A stretch of 56,965 nucleotides of DNA from Deltaproteobacteria bacterium (GTDB lineage Bacteria > Desulfobacterota > Syntrophia > Syntrophales > UBA8958), in assembly GCA_026388335.1 (NCBI GenBank), contig JAPLJZ010000147.1:1-56965 (forward strand), in the 5' to 3' direction. The position numbers and the translations under genes are program-made. The notes under the pieces are model-generated. The model was not told where the DNA came from. It did no database searches and worked only from the letters and a program-made list of their open reading frames with translations. This document shows positions 33,725 to 42,514 of the stretch, piece after piece. How positions within the stretch are numbered: the stretch's first letter is position 1; every line of letters begins with the position of its first letter.

Positions 33725-34441
33725 CTATCTCATGGCCGAAACGATAATAATACCATATTGCGAACGCCACGTCATCGGTCTGACGACCGTCCCGCTGCCG
33801 ATGCGGGCCGCCAGCTTCACGGCTGCTTCTCGATAGGACTCCCTGAAGAAGACAACGTTTTGCTTATAGCTCTTGCGCGAGGCAAGATCGATTCTATCGA
33901 CTCGATATCCCAGCTTCGACAGCCGCAGGGCCATTTTCCTGGCTGAGGCCCGTTTCCCCGTTCCACTTAGGACCTTGATCGGCAAGACGGCGGTTTTGAT
34001 CGTTTCGAGGTCCTCCCGGAGCGCCGCGCCATTCTCTTCCAGCCTTTTCACACGCTCGTTCACTTGCGCCGTATCGTCCCGCAGTGCGGCAAGGATACCT
34101 TTTTTCGCCGATGAGGATGGGGTGGCGCCGGATGTTGCTTCCATCGGCAATCCGGCTGTTATCTGCCCGACATTGACTTCCATCTGCTTCAGGGAGGTCT
34201 CGACTTTGGAGAGGGAGCCTTGAAGGTTGCTGATTCGATTACTCAAATCCACATCTGCTGCCTGCCGTAGCTGGTTCTGACCCTCCAGGTCTGCCGTCTT
34301 TTTCCAAAGCACGGGGTTTTCCTTTTGCTCAATCTCTTCCTGGGTACTGCCGTCAATGTAACGAATAAGGTTACAGCCAGCCAAAGATGACATCAGAAAC
34401 AGAAGGATGGCGGTCGTTAAAAGCCCTTTTCTAAACGTCAT
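33725..34441 (-). CDS. Lipoprotein with coiled coil and LytR_C domain
   Basis: A 238-residue lipoprotein. The signal peptide ends in the lipobox LAGC; then comes a coiled coil (about 40-150, LQGSLSKVETSLKQMEVN) and a C-terminal LytR_C domain (IKVLSGTGKRASARKMALRL, KLGYRVDRIDLA). LytR_C domains occur in cell-wall and envelope proteins and probably bind a surface partner. I start at 34441 so the signal peptide is N-terminal; GGGAGG lies 11 bases upstream. The upstream 22 residues of the open frame lack a ribosome site. Convergent with arnT. Confidence 0.85.
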   Translation of the reverse strand: MTFRKGLLTTAILLFLMSSLAGCNLIRYIDGSTQEEIEQKENPVLWKKTADLEGQNQLRQAADVDLSNRISNLQGSLSKVETSLKQMEVNVGQITAGLPMEATSGATPSSSAKKGILAALRDDTAQVNERVKRLEENGAALREDLETIKTAVLPIKVLSGTGKRASARKMALRLSKLGYRVDRIDLASRKSYKQNVVFFRESYREAAVKLAARIGSGTVVRPMTWRSQYGIIIVSAMR

Positions 34442-34650
34442 AGAAAAAATAACCTCCCTTTGTAGGTTACAGGTGAGGGACGATAAGAATTCCCGCTCAC
34501 CTTTCACTCATTACGTCTTATAAAGCAAATTATCTCAGGTTCAAAGTTTCCAATCGATGACGCCTCGGAGTATAGAGCGGCTGTTTTTGCTTGTCAATGG
34601 ATATTATTACATGCCTCTCCTAACTCTGCTCGAAAGAAACAAGGTTGCCT

Positions 34651-36627
34651 TTACCCCGTCTTGCCGCTGAATTTTGACGCCAGGTTTTCCAGTTCATCCC
34701 AGCGGGCGTAGGCCTCATTCAGTTCCTCTTCCAAGGCCGCCAGGCGGTCAGATGACCTGTTTATTTCAACCGCGTCTCTGTTGGCATTAACATAGAGTGC
34801 GGGAGAATTCAGGGTCGTAATCAGGCGCTGTTTCTCCTCTTCCAGGGCTTCGATTGTCTGCGGCAACGCTTCTAACTCCCGTGTTTCTTTAAAGGATAAT
34901 TTTTGCCTTTCTTGCGGGGGCTTATCCTTCTTTCCGCTGTGTGTGGTCTGTCCTGATAGTCTGGAGGGAGCGAGCAGGTGCGAGACGCTTCCTATATCCC
35001 CCCGTCTTGTCGGCCGAGTTACCAGACCCGGCGTTTGCCGCTGCCGTAGCCAGTCGTCGTAACCGCCCACGTATTCCTGAAGTCGCCCATTACCTTCGAA
35101 GACAATCGTTGAGGTCACCACGTTATTGAGAAACGCACGGTCATGACTGACCATGAGGATTGTGCCGCTGTAGTCCAGGAGCCGGTCTTCGAGGAGTTCG
35201 AGCGTTTCGGCGTCGAGGTCGTTGGTCGGCTCATCCAGAACCAGGACATTGGAGGGGAGCATGAAGAGCTTTGCCAGCAAGAGGCGGTTGCGTTCACCGC
35301 CCGAGAGGGCGCTGACGGGGGACAGGATCTGCTCCGGCGGAAAAAGGAAATCCTGGAGATAGCCGACGATATGACGCGAGACGCCGCCGATGATGACCAT
35401 ATCGTTGCCGTCGGCGATATTATCCTTCAGGGTCCTGTTTTCGTCTAACTGGGCGCGGAGTTGATCAAAGTAAGCGATCTGGACGCCGATCCCCAGGCGG
35501 ACGCGGCCCTGCTGCGGTTCAAGGTCGCCCAGGAGGATCTTGAGGAGCGTTGTCTTGCCGACGCCGTTGGGCCCGATAATGCCCACCTTGTCGCCGCGCA
35601 TTATTACGGTGGAGAATCCTTCCAGGATTATTTCATCGTCGAAGGCGAAGCTGATCTTTGTCGCTTCCGCAACTAATTTACCGCTGCGCTCCGCCTCCCG
35701 GATCGTCAGCCGGACATTACCTGCCTGTTCCTGCCGGCGCGCCCGTTCCCGACGCATTTGCACCAGCGCCCGCACCCGGCCCTCGTTCCGGGTGCGACGG
35801 GCCTTGATCCCCTGCCGAACCCAGGTCTCTTCCCGGGCCAGTTTCTTGTCAAATTCTTCCCACTCCTTCTCCTGCGCATCCAGCAGGGCCTGGCGGCGCT
35901 CGATGTACTTACCGTAATCGCAGGGAAACGCAATCAGGCGGCCGCGGTCGATTTCCACGATACGTGTTGCCAATCGCTGGAGAAACGCCCGGTCATGGGT
36001 CACGAACATGAGGGTCTTTTCGAACTTCAGGAGGAAATCCTCGAGCCAGAGGATGGTGTCTAGATCCAGATGGTTTGTCGGCTCGTCCAAGAGCAGGAGG
36101 TCCGGGTCGTTCACCAGGGCCCTGGCCAGAAAAACACGACGTTTCATCCCTGCCGACAGCAGCCGGAACTCGGCATTTTCATCGACGTCAATCCTGGCGA
36201 TCATCTTTTCCACCCGCTGATGATAAAGCCAGGCGCCGGAGGTCTCCAGCCGGTGCTGAACCCGTTCGAGTTTCTTCAGCAGGCTGCTGTCGCTACTCCT
36301 GGCCATCTGCAGGGTGAGATCGTGGTATTCCCGGAGCAGTTCCAGGTGCTCCCTGCCGCCAGAGGCTACAACGTCATAGACCGTTCCCGGCAGGTAGTCA
36401 GGAACGTCCTGAGGCAACATGGCGGTTCTGACCTCGCCGTTGCGGATGATCCCGCCGGTATCCGGGGTAATATCACACATGAGCAATTTCATGAGGGTGG
36501 ACTTGCCCGCACCGTTCCTGCCCAAAAGGCCAATCCTCTCACCCGCCTCGATCTGAAGCGTAGCGCTATCCAGCAGGCGCGGCCCGCCAAAGCTGACCGA
36601 AACCTCATTGATCCATATTAGTCCCAT
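34651..36627 (-). CDS. uup: ABC-F family ATPase (Uup-like)
   Basis: A 658-residue soluble protein with two ATP-binding cassettes and no membrane segments. Cassette 1: Walker A GLLGRNGAGKST, signature LSAGMKRRVFLARAL, Walker B LLLLDEPTNHLDLD. Cassette 2: GIIGPNGVGKTT, LSGGERNRLLLAKLF, VLVLDEPTNDLD. Between them lies the basic linker (ARRTRNEGRVRALVQMRRER), and at the end a coiled coil (about 570-655), the Uup-type C-terminal domain that binds DNA or ribosome. ABC-F proteins act on the ribosome or, for Uup, in tolerance to transposon excision and replication forks. The assignment to Uup over EttA or YheS rests on that C-terminal coiled coil. Confidence 0.9.
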   Translation of the reverse strand: MGLIWINEVSVSFGGPRLLDSATLQIEAGERIGLLGRNGAGKSTLMKLLMCDITPDTGGIIRNGEVRTAMLPQDVPDYLPGTVYDVVASGGREHLELLREYHDLTLQMARSSDSSLLKKLERVQHRLETSGAWLYHQRVEKMIARIDVDENAEFRLLSAGMKRRVFLARALVNDPDLLLLDEPTNHLDLDTILWLEDFLLKFEKTLMFVTHDRAFLQRLATRIVEIDRGRLIAFPCDYGKYIERRQALLDAQEKEWEEFDKKLAREETWVRQGIKARRTRNEGRVRALVQMRRERARRQEQAGNVRLTIREAERSGKLVAEATKISFAFDDEIILEGFSTVIMRGDKVGIIGPNGVGKTTLLKILLGDLEPQQGRVRLGIGVQIAYFDQLRAQLDENRTLKDNIADGNDMVIIGGVSRHIVGYLQDFLFPPEQILSPVSALSGGERNRLLLAKLFMLPSNVLVLDEPTNDLDAETLELLEDRLLDYSGTILMVSHDRAFLNNVVTSTIVFEGNGRLQEYVGGYDDWLRQRQTPGLVTRPTRRGDIGSVSHLLAPSRLSGQTTHSGKKDKPPQERQKLSFKETRELEALPQTIEALEEEKQRLITTLNSPALYVNANRDAVEINRSSDRLAALEEELNEAYARWDELENLASKFSGKTG

Positions 36628-36762
36628 ATTCCCTTATATTACAAATAGTTGAATTATGTAGTTGAATTTACTGTCTATATATATGGTTCGGCAATAGCGC
36701 TGTCAAGATAAATCACCGCCCTGTGTTGGGAAGCTGCCCTGTTGATATATGATGCCCCGACA

Positions 36763-36801
36763 TTCCATTTGACATCTCAGTGGATATCCAGTAGCTTCTG
36801 C
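36763..36801 (+). promoter_or_regulatory. 39-bp element shared upstream of two regulator genes, copy 2
   Basis: Matches 21860-21898 at 34 of 39 positions. It ends 51 bases before the receiver-TPR start, between that gene and the divergent ABC-F gene. TTGACA with TAGCTT 17 bases on is present; the second box is weak. Confidence 0.6.
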
Positions 36802-36852
36802 GTAATTAAATAAGTCTCGCATATTACCACTTGTCTTTCCATCCGGTATATT

Positions 36853-38499
36853 ATGACTGTTAAAGTAATTACGGCATCAAAATCAAAACAGTCCCCGAAC
36901 CTGCGCGGAAAAAGTATCCTTGTGATTGATGATTATGGTAATTTCCGCGTTGCCGTGAAGAACATGTTGACCTTTTTCGGCGTCAAGGCAATCGATGAAG
37001 CCGTCAGCGGTGAAGAAGCGGTCAGCAAAATGTCCGATAAAAGCTATGATCTTGTGATGTGCGACTATAATCTTGGTCCGGGAAAAGACGGCCAGCAGGT
37101 TCTCGAGGAGGTCAAATACCGAAACTACATAACGCATTCAACGATTTTCATGATGATAACGGCAGACAATAGTATGGACAAGTTCATGGGGGCTATGGAG
37201 TACCAGCCTGACGATTATCTGATAAAACCCTTCACGCGGGAGATACTGGAGAAAAAAGTAAAAAATCTCTTCGAAAAGAAGGAGCTTCTCCGGGGCGTCG
37301 AAAAGGCCATTGCCGATGGTGATTATGAACGCGCCCTGACAATGTGCGAATCGGAGATATTGAAGAAACCGCGCAATCTCGCCGATTTTTACCGGTTGAA
37401 AGGGGAGGTTCTGTTCAAGATGGGGAATTATGAAGAGACGGAGCGTTTTTACGCCTCCATCATGTCCATGGGGAAGTTGCCCTGGGCGATGATGGGATCG
37501 GCGCGGGTAAAGTTTGCCACGGAGAGATATGAAGAGGCAAGGGATGTCTTGGAGCAGTTGATCGCTGTGAACAACAAGGTAATGGCTGCCTACGACTTCC
37601 TGGCGGTGGTGCTGAAAAAAATGGGGAAACCACTTGATGCCCAAAAAGTCCTGATGGGCGCCGTGGCCATCTCACCGAAGGAAATCAGGCGTCAGAAAGA
37701 GCTCGGGCAGCTTTCCTATGACAACAAGGATCTGGCTATAGCGGAAAAGGCATTGAAAGCGGCGGTCAGGCAGGGGAAACACTCATGTTTCAAAAGTCCG
37801 GAAAATTTCACGATTCTCGCTAATGTACTGATCGATAAGGGGGAGAGGGAAGAAGGGATTGCGGTCCTGAAGGATGGGAACCGGGAGTTCCATAATGACC
37901 GGGAGGCAACCATTCAGATTGCCATGTCGGAGAGCATGGTTTATACCAGACTCGACCGGCGCGATAAGGCCAAAGAGGCGATAGACCGGGCTGTTAGCAT
38001 TGCCAGGAGTCAACCAAGGAAGGGGTCTGCCAATATTGATGTCGACCTTGCGAAAGCACTGATTCTAAATGGCGATGCGGAGACGGGCAGGGATATCCTC
38101 CGGCGGTTAATTCAAAACAATCATGAAGACACAGAGGTTCTGGATCAGGTAAAGCAGGCCTTCCGGAATCTCGGGATGGAGGATGAAGGGCAGAATCTGG
38201 TCGATACGGCAGTTGATGAGGTCATAACGATGAATAACGAGGGCGCCCGGTTGGTCAGGGAGGGTGATCTGGTAAAGGCGATTAAATACTTTCAGAAGGC
38301 AACCGAAATTCTTCCGGACAACAAGATCATCAACGCCAATGCCGCTTACGCCCACATTCTGTATATGCAAGAAAACAAGCCGGATACGGCATATCTGATC
38401 AAGGTCCGGGTCTATCTCGATCGGGTAACGAGGCTCGACAAGAATTATAAAGATCTGCCGAAACTCAGATCGATGTATAAAATGCTGATGTTGGGATGA
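36853..38499 (+). CDS. Response regulator with receiver and TPR domains
   Basis: A 548-residue protein. The receiver (residues 20-140) has the acidic pair Asp26-Asp27, the phosphoacceptor Asp71 in CDYNLGPGKDG and Lys125 in LIKPF. The remaining 400 residues are tandem TPR-type helices (for example YRLKGEVLFKMGNYEETERF and NEGARLVREGDLVKAIKYFQ), a protein-binding scaffold instead of a DNA-binding output. Similar receiver-TPR proteins occur in Vibrio and many proteobacteria. A small histidine kinase gene follows after three bases, so phosphorylation by it is likely. No strong ribosome site precedes the ATG. Output partner unknown. Confidence 0.9.
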   Translation: MTVKVITASKSKQSPNLRGKSILVIDDYGNFRVAVKNMLTFFGVKAIDEAVSGEEAVSKMSDKSYDLVMCDYNLGPGKDGQQVLEEVKYRNYITHSTIFMMITADNSMDKFMGAMEYQPDDYLIKPFTREILEKKVKNLFEKKELLRGVEKAIADGDYERALTMCESEILKKPRNLADFYRLKGEVLFKMGNYEETERFYASIMSMGKLPWAMMGSARVKFATERYEEARDVLEQLIAVNNKVMAAYDFLAVVLKKMGKPLDAQKVLMGAVAISPKEIRRQKELGQLSYDNKDLAIAEKALKAAVRQGKHSCFKSPENFTILANVLIDKGEREEGIAVLKDGNREFHNDREATIQIAMSESMVYTRLDRRDKAKEAIDRAVSIARSQPRKGSANIDVDLAKALILNGDAETGRDILRRLIQNNHEDTEVLDQVKQAFRNLGMEDEGQNLVDTAVDEVITMNNEGARLVREGDLVKAIKYFQKATEILPDNKIINANAAYAHILYMQENKPDTAYLIKVRVYLDRVTRLDKNYKDLPKLRSMYKMLMLG

Positions 38500-38502
38500 A
38501 GA

Positions 38503-39201
38503 ATGGAATCTCAGGATGAATTGACGTTTTCCGATGTGCTGGCCTCAACCATGCACGACACGAAAAATTCTCTGGGAATGCTCTATAATACCCTGGAGGA
38601 AATGATTGGTCGCTGTCAGGAGAAACGGTGTGACGTCCAGCACGAATTCTTCTTGCTGCAATATGAAATTAAACGACTGAACAACATCCTGATCCGCCTG
38701 CTGACGCTTTACAAGGCCAAGAAGAACCAGTTGCTGATCAATTTGGATCTGCATCGCGTCGGTGACTGTCTCGAAGAGTCCGTCGTTCAGAATGCCCCCC
38801 TCCTGAATTCCAGAGGCATCGAGATCGATCTGGATTGCCCCGGTGATCTCTTCTGGGTTTTTGACTATAGCCTCGTTCTGGGCGTTATCGACAACATCAT
38901 GAACAATACTTACCGCTACACGCGTGACAAGGTGCGCATCAGCGCCGTCAGGGAGGAGGCATTCCTCGTCATCCGCATCGAGGATAACGGCCCGGGGTAC
39001 CCGCCGCAGCTGCTGCGTCAGGGGAACAGCACCATTCATGATGGGAATCCTGTTTCTTTTGACACCGGCAGTACGGGTCTCGGCCTGTATTTTTCCTGCC
39101 TCGTTGCCAAATCCCACAACAACGGGGAAAGAAAGGGGTATTTTTTAACGGAAAATGGCGGCAGTCTCGGCGGCGGCCGCTTTTCGCTCTACATTCCCTG
39201 A
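38503..39201 (+). CDS. Minimal cytoplasmic histidine kinase
   Basis: A 232-residue sensor-less kinase. The phosphoacceptor region is ASTMHDTKNSLGMLYNTLEE with His18, and the ATPase domain has the N box (DNIMNNTYRYT), G1 (IEDNGPGYPP) and G2 (STGLGLYFSCLVA). There is no membrane segment or PAS domain, so it probably takes its signal from another protein. It starts three bases after the receiver-TPR gene and should form a two-component pair with it. Confidence 0.88.
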   Translation: MESQDELTFSDVLASTMHDTKNSLGMLYNTLEEMIGRCQEKRCDVQHEFFLLQYEIKRLNNILIRLLTLYKAKKNQLLINLDLHRVGDCLEESVVQNAPLLNSRGIEIDLDCPGDLFWVFDYSLVLGVIDNIMNNTYRYTRDKVRISAVREEAFLVIRIEDNGPGYPPQLLRQGNSTIHDGNPVSFDTGSTGLGLYFSCLVAKSHNNGERKGYFLTENGGSLGGGRFSLYIP

Positions 39202-39341
39202 GAGTGCCTTTCTCCGGAAGCTTCTCGTCAACACGATAACACCATCCGAGGCCATAATCATCTTCATCTTCCCGATAGTTTATGGCATTAAATACGTATT
39301 GATTTTTATATGCAGACAAGTTAATCAAAATCTATAAACCT

Positions 39342-40496
39342 ATGATGAAGATTCGTGAAGATTTTTTACCTTTAAGCAAGCCCTCCATCGGTCAGGAAGA
39401 GATCGAGGCCGTTACGCGCTGCCTCCTGTCGGGCTGGATCACCACCGGTCCTGTCTGCCAGGTCTTCGAGAAGGCGTTATGTGAACTAACGACGGCAAGT
39501 TATGCCGTTTCCTTCACTTCGGGGACGGCGGCAATGCACCTGCTGCTGACGGCCCTGGGGATTGGGCCGGGGGACGAGGTCATCACTCCCTCCATGACCT
39601 TCGCTTCAACTATCAACATGATCGTCCTGCGCGGCGCCCGCCCCATTTTTGTGGATATTGACTACGGAACCCTGAACATGAATCCGGCCCTGTTGGAAAC
39701 ACTGATTACCGACCGGACAAAGGCCGTCGTCCCCGTCCATTTCGCCGGGGCCCCCGCTGATATGGATTCCATTCTGGAAATCGCACGGCGCCGCGGGCTC
39801 CTGGTCGTTGAAGATGCAGCCCACGCCATCGGCACTTACTACCGGGGCGTACATGCCGGCGGCTTTGGCTGCCCGGCAGTATTTTCCTTTCATCCCATCA
39901 AGAATATTACCAGCGGCGAAGGGGGTATGATCACCCTATATGACGGTGAACTGGAAAAGCAACTTCGCCTCCTGCGGTTTCACGGTATTGAGCGGGACGC
40001 CTGGAAGCGTTACGGCAAGGGGGGAAACCCGGATTACGACATCCAGCAACCGGGCTTCAAGTACAATCTCCCGGATATCTTAGCCGCCATCGGCGTGGTC
40101 CAGATGTCCAAGTGGCAGGTCCTGAATAAGCGCCGGGCGGAGCTGGCCGGTCAATACCTGTCAGGGCTGAAAGATGTCGCCGGTATTGAGCTGCCTGGAA
40201 GCCCTGATTACGCTCACGTCCATTCCTGGCATCTCTTTGTGGTGAAGGTGACGGCGATGAGCCGGGAGCAATTCATGGCGAGACTTTCAGATTATAACAT
40301 CGGTTATGGCCTCCATTTCCCGGTGACCCATCGCCTCCGGTATATCCGGGAACGGTGTGGAGATCTTCCCGCGATGCTTCCGGAGACGGAAAGGGCCGCC
40401 GATCGGATTATTTCCTTGCCCCTTTATCCCGGGATGGCAGACGATGACGTCGCTTATGTCTGCGCGGCGATCAAAGAGATTCTGAGGAAGGGATAG
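39342..40496 (+). CDS. arnB: UDP-4-amino-4-deoxy-L-arabinose--oxoglutarate aminotransferase
   Basis: A 384-residue PLP enzyme of the DegT/DnrJ/EryC1 family that turns UDP-4-keto-pentose into UDP-L-Ara4N using glutamate. It matches ArnB closely: FLPLSKPSIGQEEIEAV, SGWITTGP, FTSGTAAMHLLLTALGIGPG, DAAHAIGT, and FHPIKNITSGEGGM whose Lys binds PLP. First of a five-gene arn cluster (arnB-arnC-arnA N part-arnA C part-arnD). The two-component pair ends 140 bases before. Its identity is strengthened by the neighbours. Confidence 0.93.
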   Translation: MMKIREDFLPLSKPSIGQEEIEAVTRCLLSGWITTGPVCQVFEKALCELTTASYAVSFTSGTAAMHLLLTALGIGPGDEVITPSMTFASTINMIVLRGARPIFVDIDYGTLNMNPALLETLITDRTKAVVPVHFAGAPADMDSILEIARRRGLLVVEDAAHAIGTYYRGVHAGGFGCPAVFSFHPIKNITSGEGGMITLYDGELEKQLRLLRFHGIERDAWKRYGKGGNPDYDIQQPGFKYNLPDILAAIGVVQMSKWQVLNKRRAELAGQYLSGLKDVAGIELPGSPDYAHVHSWHLFVVKVTAMSREQFMARLSDYNIGYGLHFPVTHRLRYIRERCGDLPAMLPETERAADRIISLPLYPGMADDDVAYVCAAIKEILRKG

Positions 40497-40584
40497 AGAA
40501 GGGGATAAAGGACTTGCCTAATGGGGGGAAATGTGACTCAATATGGCATCTATTTAATCGAGAAGGGTAATTGAAAAGAAAGGC

Positions 40585-41544
40585 ATGAATAAGACACCCC
40601 CGCTGATATCTGTTGTTATTCCCGTCTATAATGAGGAGAAGAACCTGGATGCCCTGATCGTCCGTCTCCGGCCTGTCATGCAATCTATGGGGAAACCTTA
40701 TGAGATCATTCTGATCGACGACGGCAGCCGGGATGGGTCCCTAGAGATCCTGAAGGGATTTGCCCGGGATCAGGATATTCGGGTTGTGGAGTTGACGCGC
40801 AACTATGGCCAGCATGCCGCCATCATGTCCGGCTTTTCCATTGTCCGGGGTGACATAGTCGTTACCCTCGATGCGGATCTTCAAAACCCGCCCGAGGAGA
40901 TTCCCCGGCTCATCAGGGAAATGGAAACAGGGGGATATGACGTTGTCGGCACCATCCGCAAGCAGCGCCAGGATTCCGCGTTCCGCCTGGGGGCCTCACG
41001 GCTGATCAATATTGTGGCGCGCCGCATCACCGGCGTTCACATGACGGACTGGGGGTGTATGCTGCGGGCATACCGCCGCACCGTCGTGGAGCGCATGATC
41101 GAGTGTCGCGAGCACGCCACCTTTATCCCGGCCCTGGCGACGGTTTTCGCCAAACGGGTCACGGAGATCGAAGTGGCCCACGAGGAGCGGCATGGCGGCA
41201 AGTCTAATTACCCCTTGACAAAACTCATTAATCTCCAGTTTGACCTGGTGGCGTCTTTTTCCGATTTTCCCATGAAGATGCTCATGTACGGCGGCATCTT
41301 CATGTCTGTTCTGGGGGTCTGTTTCGGCGTCTTTCTTGCCGTGGCCCGCCTTGTTTACGGGGTGGTATGGGCGGCCCAGGGCGTATTCACCCTCTTTGCC
41401 ATTCTCTTCGTCTTTGTGGGATTGCAGTTTTTTGCCCTGGGGGTCATCGGGGAGTATATCGGAAGGATCTACCGAGAGGTCCGTAAGCGGCCGGAATATG
41501 TCGTTGCCAACATCCATGAAGCATATGACGGGAGTAAGTCGTGA
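40585..41544 (+). CDS. arnC: Undecaprenyl-phosphate 4-deoxy-4-formamido-L-arabinose transferase
   Basis: A 319-residue GT2 enzyme. The nucleotide-sugar domain has VVIPVYNEEKNLDAL, LIDDGSRDGS and TLDADLQNPPEE; the middle has MTDWGCMLRAYRR; two membrane helices near the C-terminus (about 235-295) anchor it facing the cytoplasm. It joins UDP-L-Ara4FN to undecaprenyl phosphate. It overlaps the formyltransferase gene by four bases (ATGA-type overlap), so translation is coupled. Confidence 0.93.
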   Translation: MNKTPPLISVVIPVYNEEKNLDALIVRLRPVMQSMGKPYEIILIDDGSRDGSLEILKGFARDQDIRVVELTRNYGQHAAIMSGFSIVRGDIVVTLDADLQNPPEEIPRLIREMETGGYDVVGTIRKQRQDSAFRLGASRLINIVARRITGVHMTDWGCMLRAYRRTVVERMIECREHATFIPALATVFAKRVTEIEVAHEERHGGKSNYPLTKLINLQFDLVASFSDFPMKMLMYGGIFMSVLGVCFGVFLAVARLVYGVVWAAQGVFTLFAILFVFVGLQFFALGVIGEYIGRIYREVRKRPEYVVANIHEAYDGSKS

Positions 41545-42473
41545 AATCCGTCGTCTTTGCCTACCACAACATGGGCGTTGCCGGCCTGGAGGCTCTCCTG
41601 CGCAATGGATTTAATGTCCGGACGATATTCTCCCATGAAGATGACCCAGGAGAGAAATGCTGGTTCGCCTCCGTTGCCGACTGGGCAAAGAGCAGAGATA
41701 TTCCCGTTTTATGTCCCGAGGATGTCAACAAACCGGAGTGGATCGGGCATATCGCCACCCTGGCCCCGGACACGATATTTTCATTTTACTACCGAAAGAT
41801 GCTCTGCCAGGAAATACTCAATATACCTGCGGCCGGGGCCTATAACCTCCACGGTTCCCTGCTCCCCGCCTACCGGGGCCGTGTCCCTGTCAATTGGGTT
41901 TTAGTGAATGGGGAAAGGCAGACCGGTGTAACTCTTCATGATATGGTTGCCAAGCCCGATGCCGGAGATATGATAGGTCAAAAGGCGGTGGATATTGCCT
42001 TTGAAGATACAGCGGTTAGTTTGTATGACAAACTTTGTCGGGCATCATCAGCGCTGTTGGACGAGGTCCTGCCCCTGATCCGGACCGGCAGGGCGCCGCG
42101 CATGGTTCAGGATGCCGGCAAGGCTTCTTATTTTGGGGGCAGGAAACCCGAAGATGGTTGCATCAACTGGTCCTGGACGGCGACGAGGATCTATAACCTC
42201 ATCCGGGCCGTCACTGATCCCTATCCAGGGGCCTTCTCTTTTCTGCCGGACGGAACGAAGGTTCTTGTGTGGTGGGGTGTTCCGGAAGGGGAGGCATCGG
42301 GCGCCGACGAGGCGGGAACCGTAGGAGTTGATAATGCGGAGGAAAGGGTTTATGTTGAAGCCGCCGCCGGAAGAATCCGCCTGTTGGATATTGAAATCAA
42401 CGGCAATAGAATCAATAACGGCGCGATATGGCAATATTTCCGGCAGTATAAGAATATGCCTGTGCTGAAATAA
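41541..42473 (+). CDS. arnA: UDP-L-Ara4N formyltransferase, separate gene (ArnA N-terminal half)
   Basis: A 310-residue enzyme equal to the N-terminal half of E. coli ArnA. The catalytic triad falls at the same numbers as in E. coli: Asn102 and His104 in YNLHGSLLPAYRGR, and Asp140 in AKPDAGDMIG. It formylates UDP-L-Ara4N with 10-formyltetrahydrofolate. In enterobacteria it is fused to the decarboxylase domain; here a stop codon and a 41-base gap with a new ribosome site separate them. The C-terminal end (residues 205-310) is the usual formyltransferase C-domain. Confidence 0.92.
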   Translation: MKSVVFAYHNMGVAGLEALLRNGFNVRTIFSHEDDPGEKCWFASVADWAKSRDIPVLCPEDVNKPEWIGHIATLAPDTIFSFYYRKMLCQEILNIPAAGAYNLHGSLLPAYRGRVPVNWVLVNGERQTGVTLHDMVAKPDAGDMIGQKAVDIAFEDTAVSLYDKLCRASSALLDEVLPLIRTGRAPRMVQDAGKASYFGGRKPEDGCINWSWTATRIYNLIRAVTDPYPGAFSFLPDGTKVLVWWGVPEGEASGADEAGTVGVDNAEERVYVEAAAGRIRLLDIEINGNRINNGAIWQYFRQYKNMPVLK

Positions 42474-42514
42474 GCCCCCCTGAAGGGGAGGAAGAAAAGA
42501 GAGTACGATAAATT

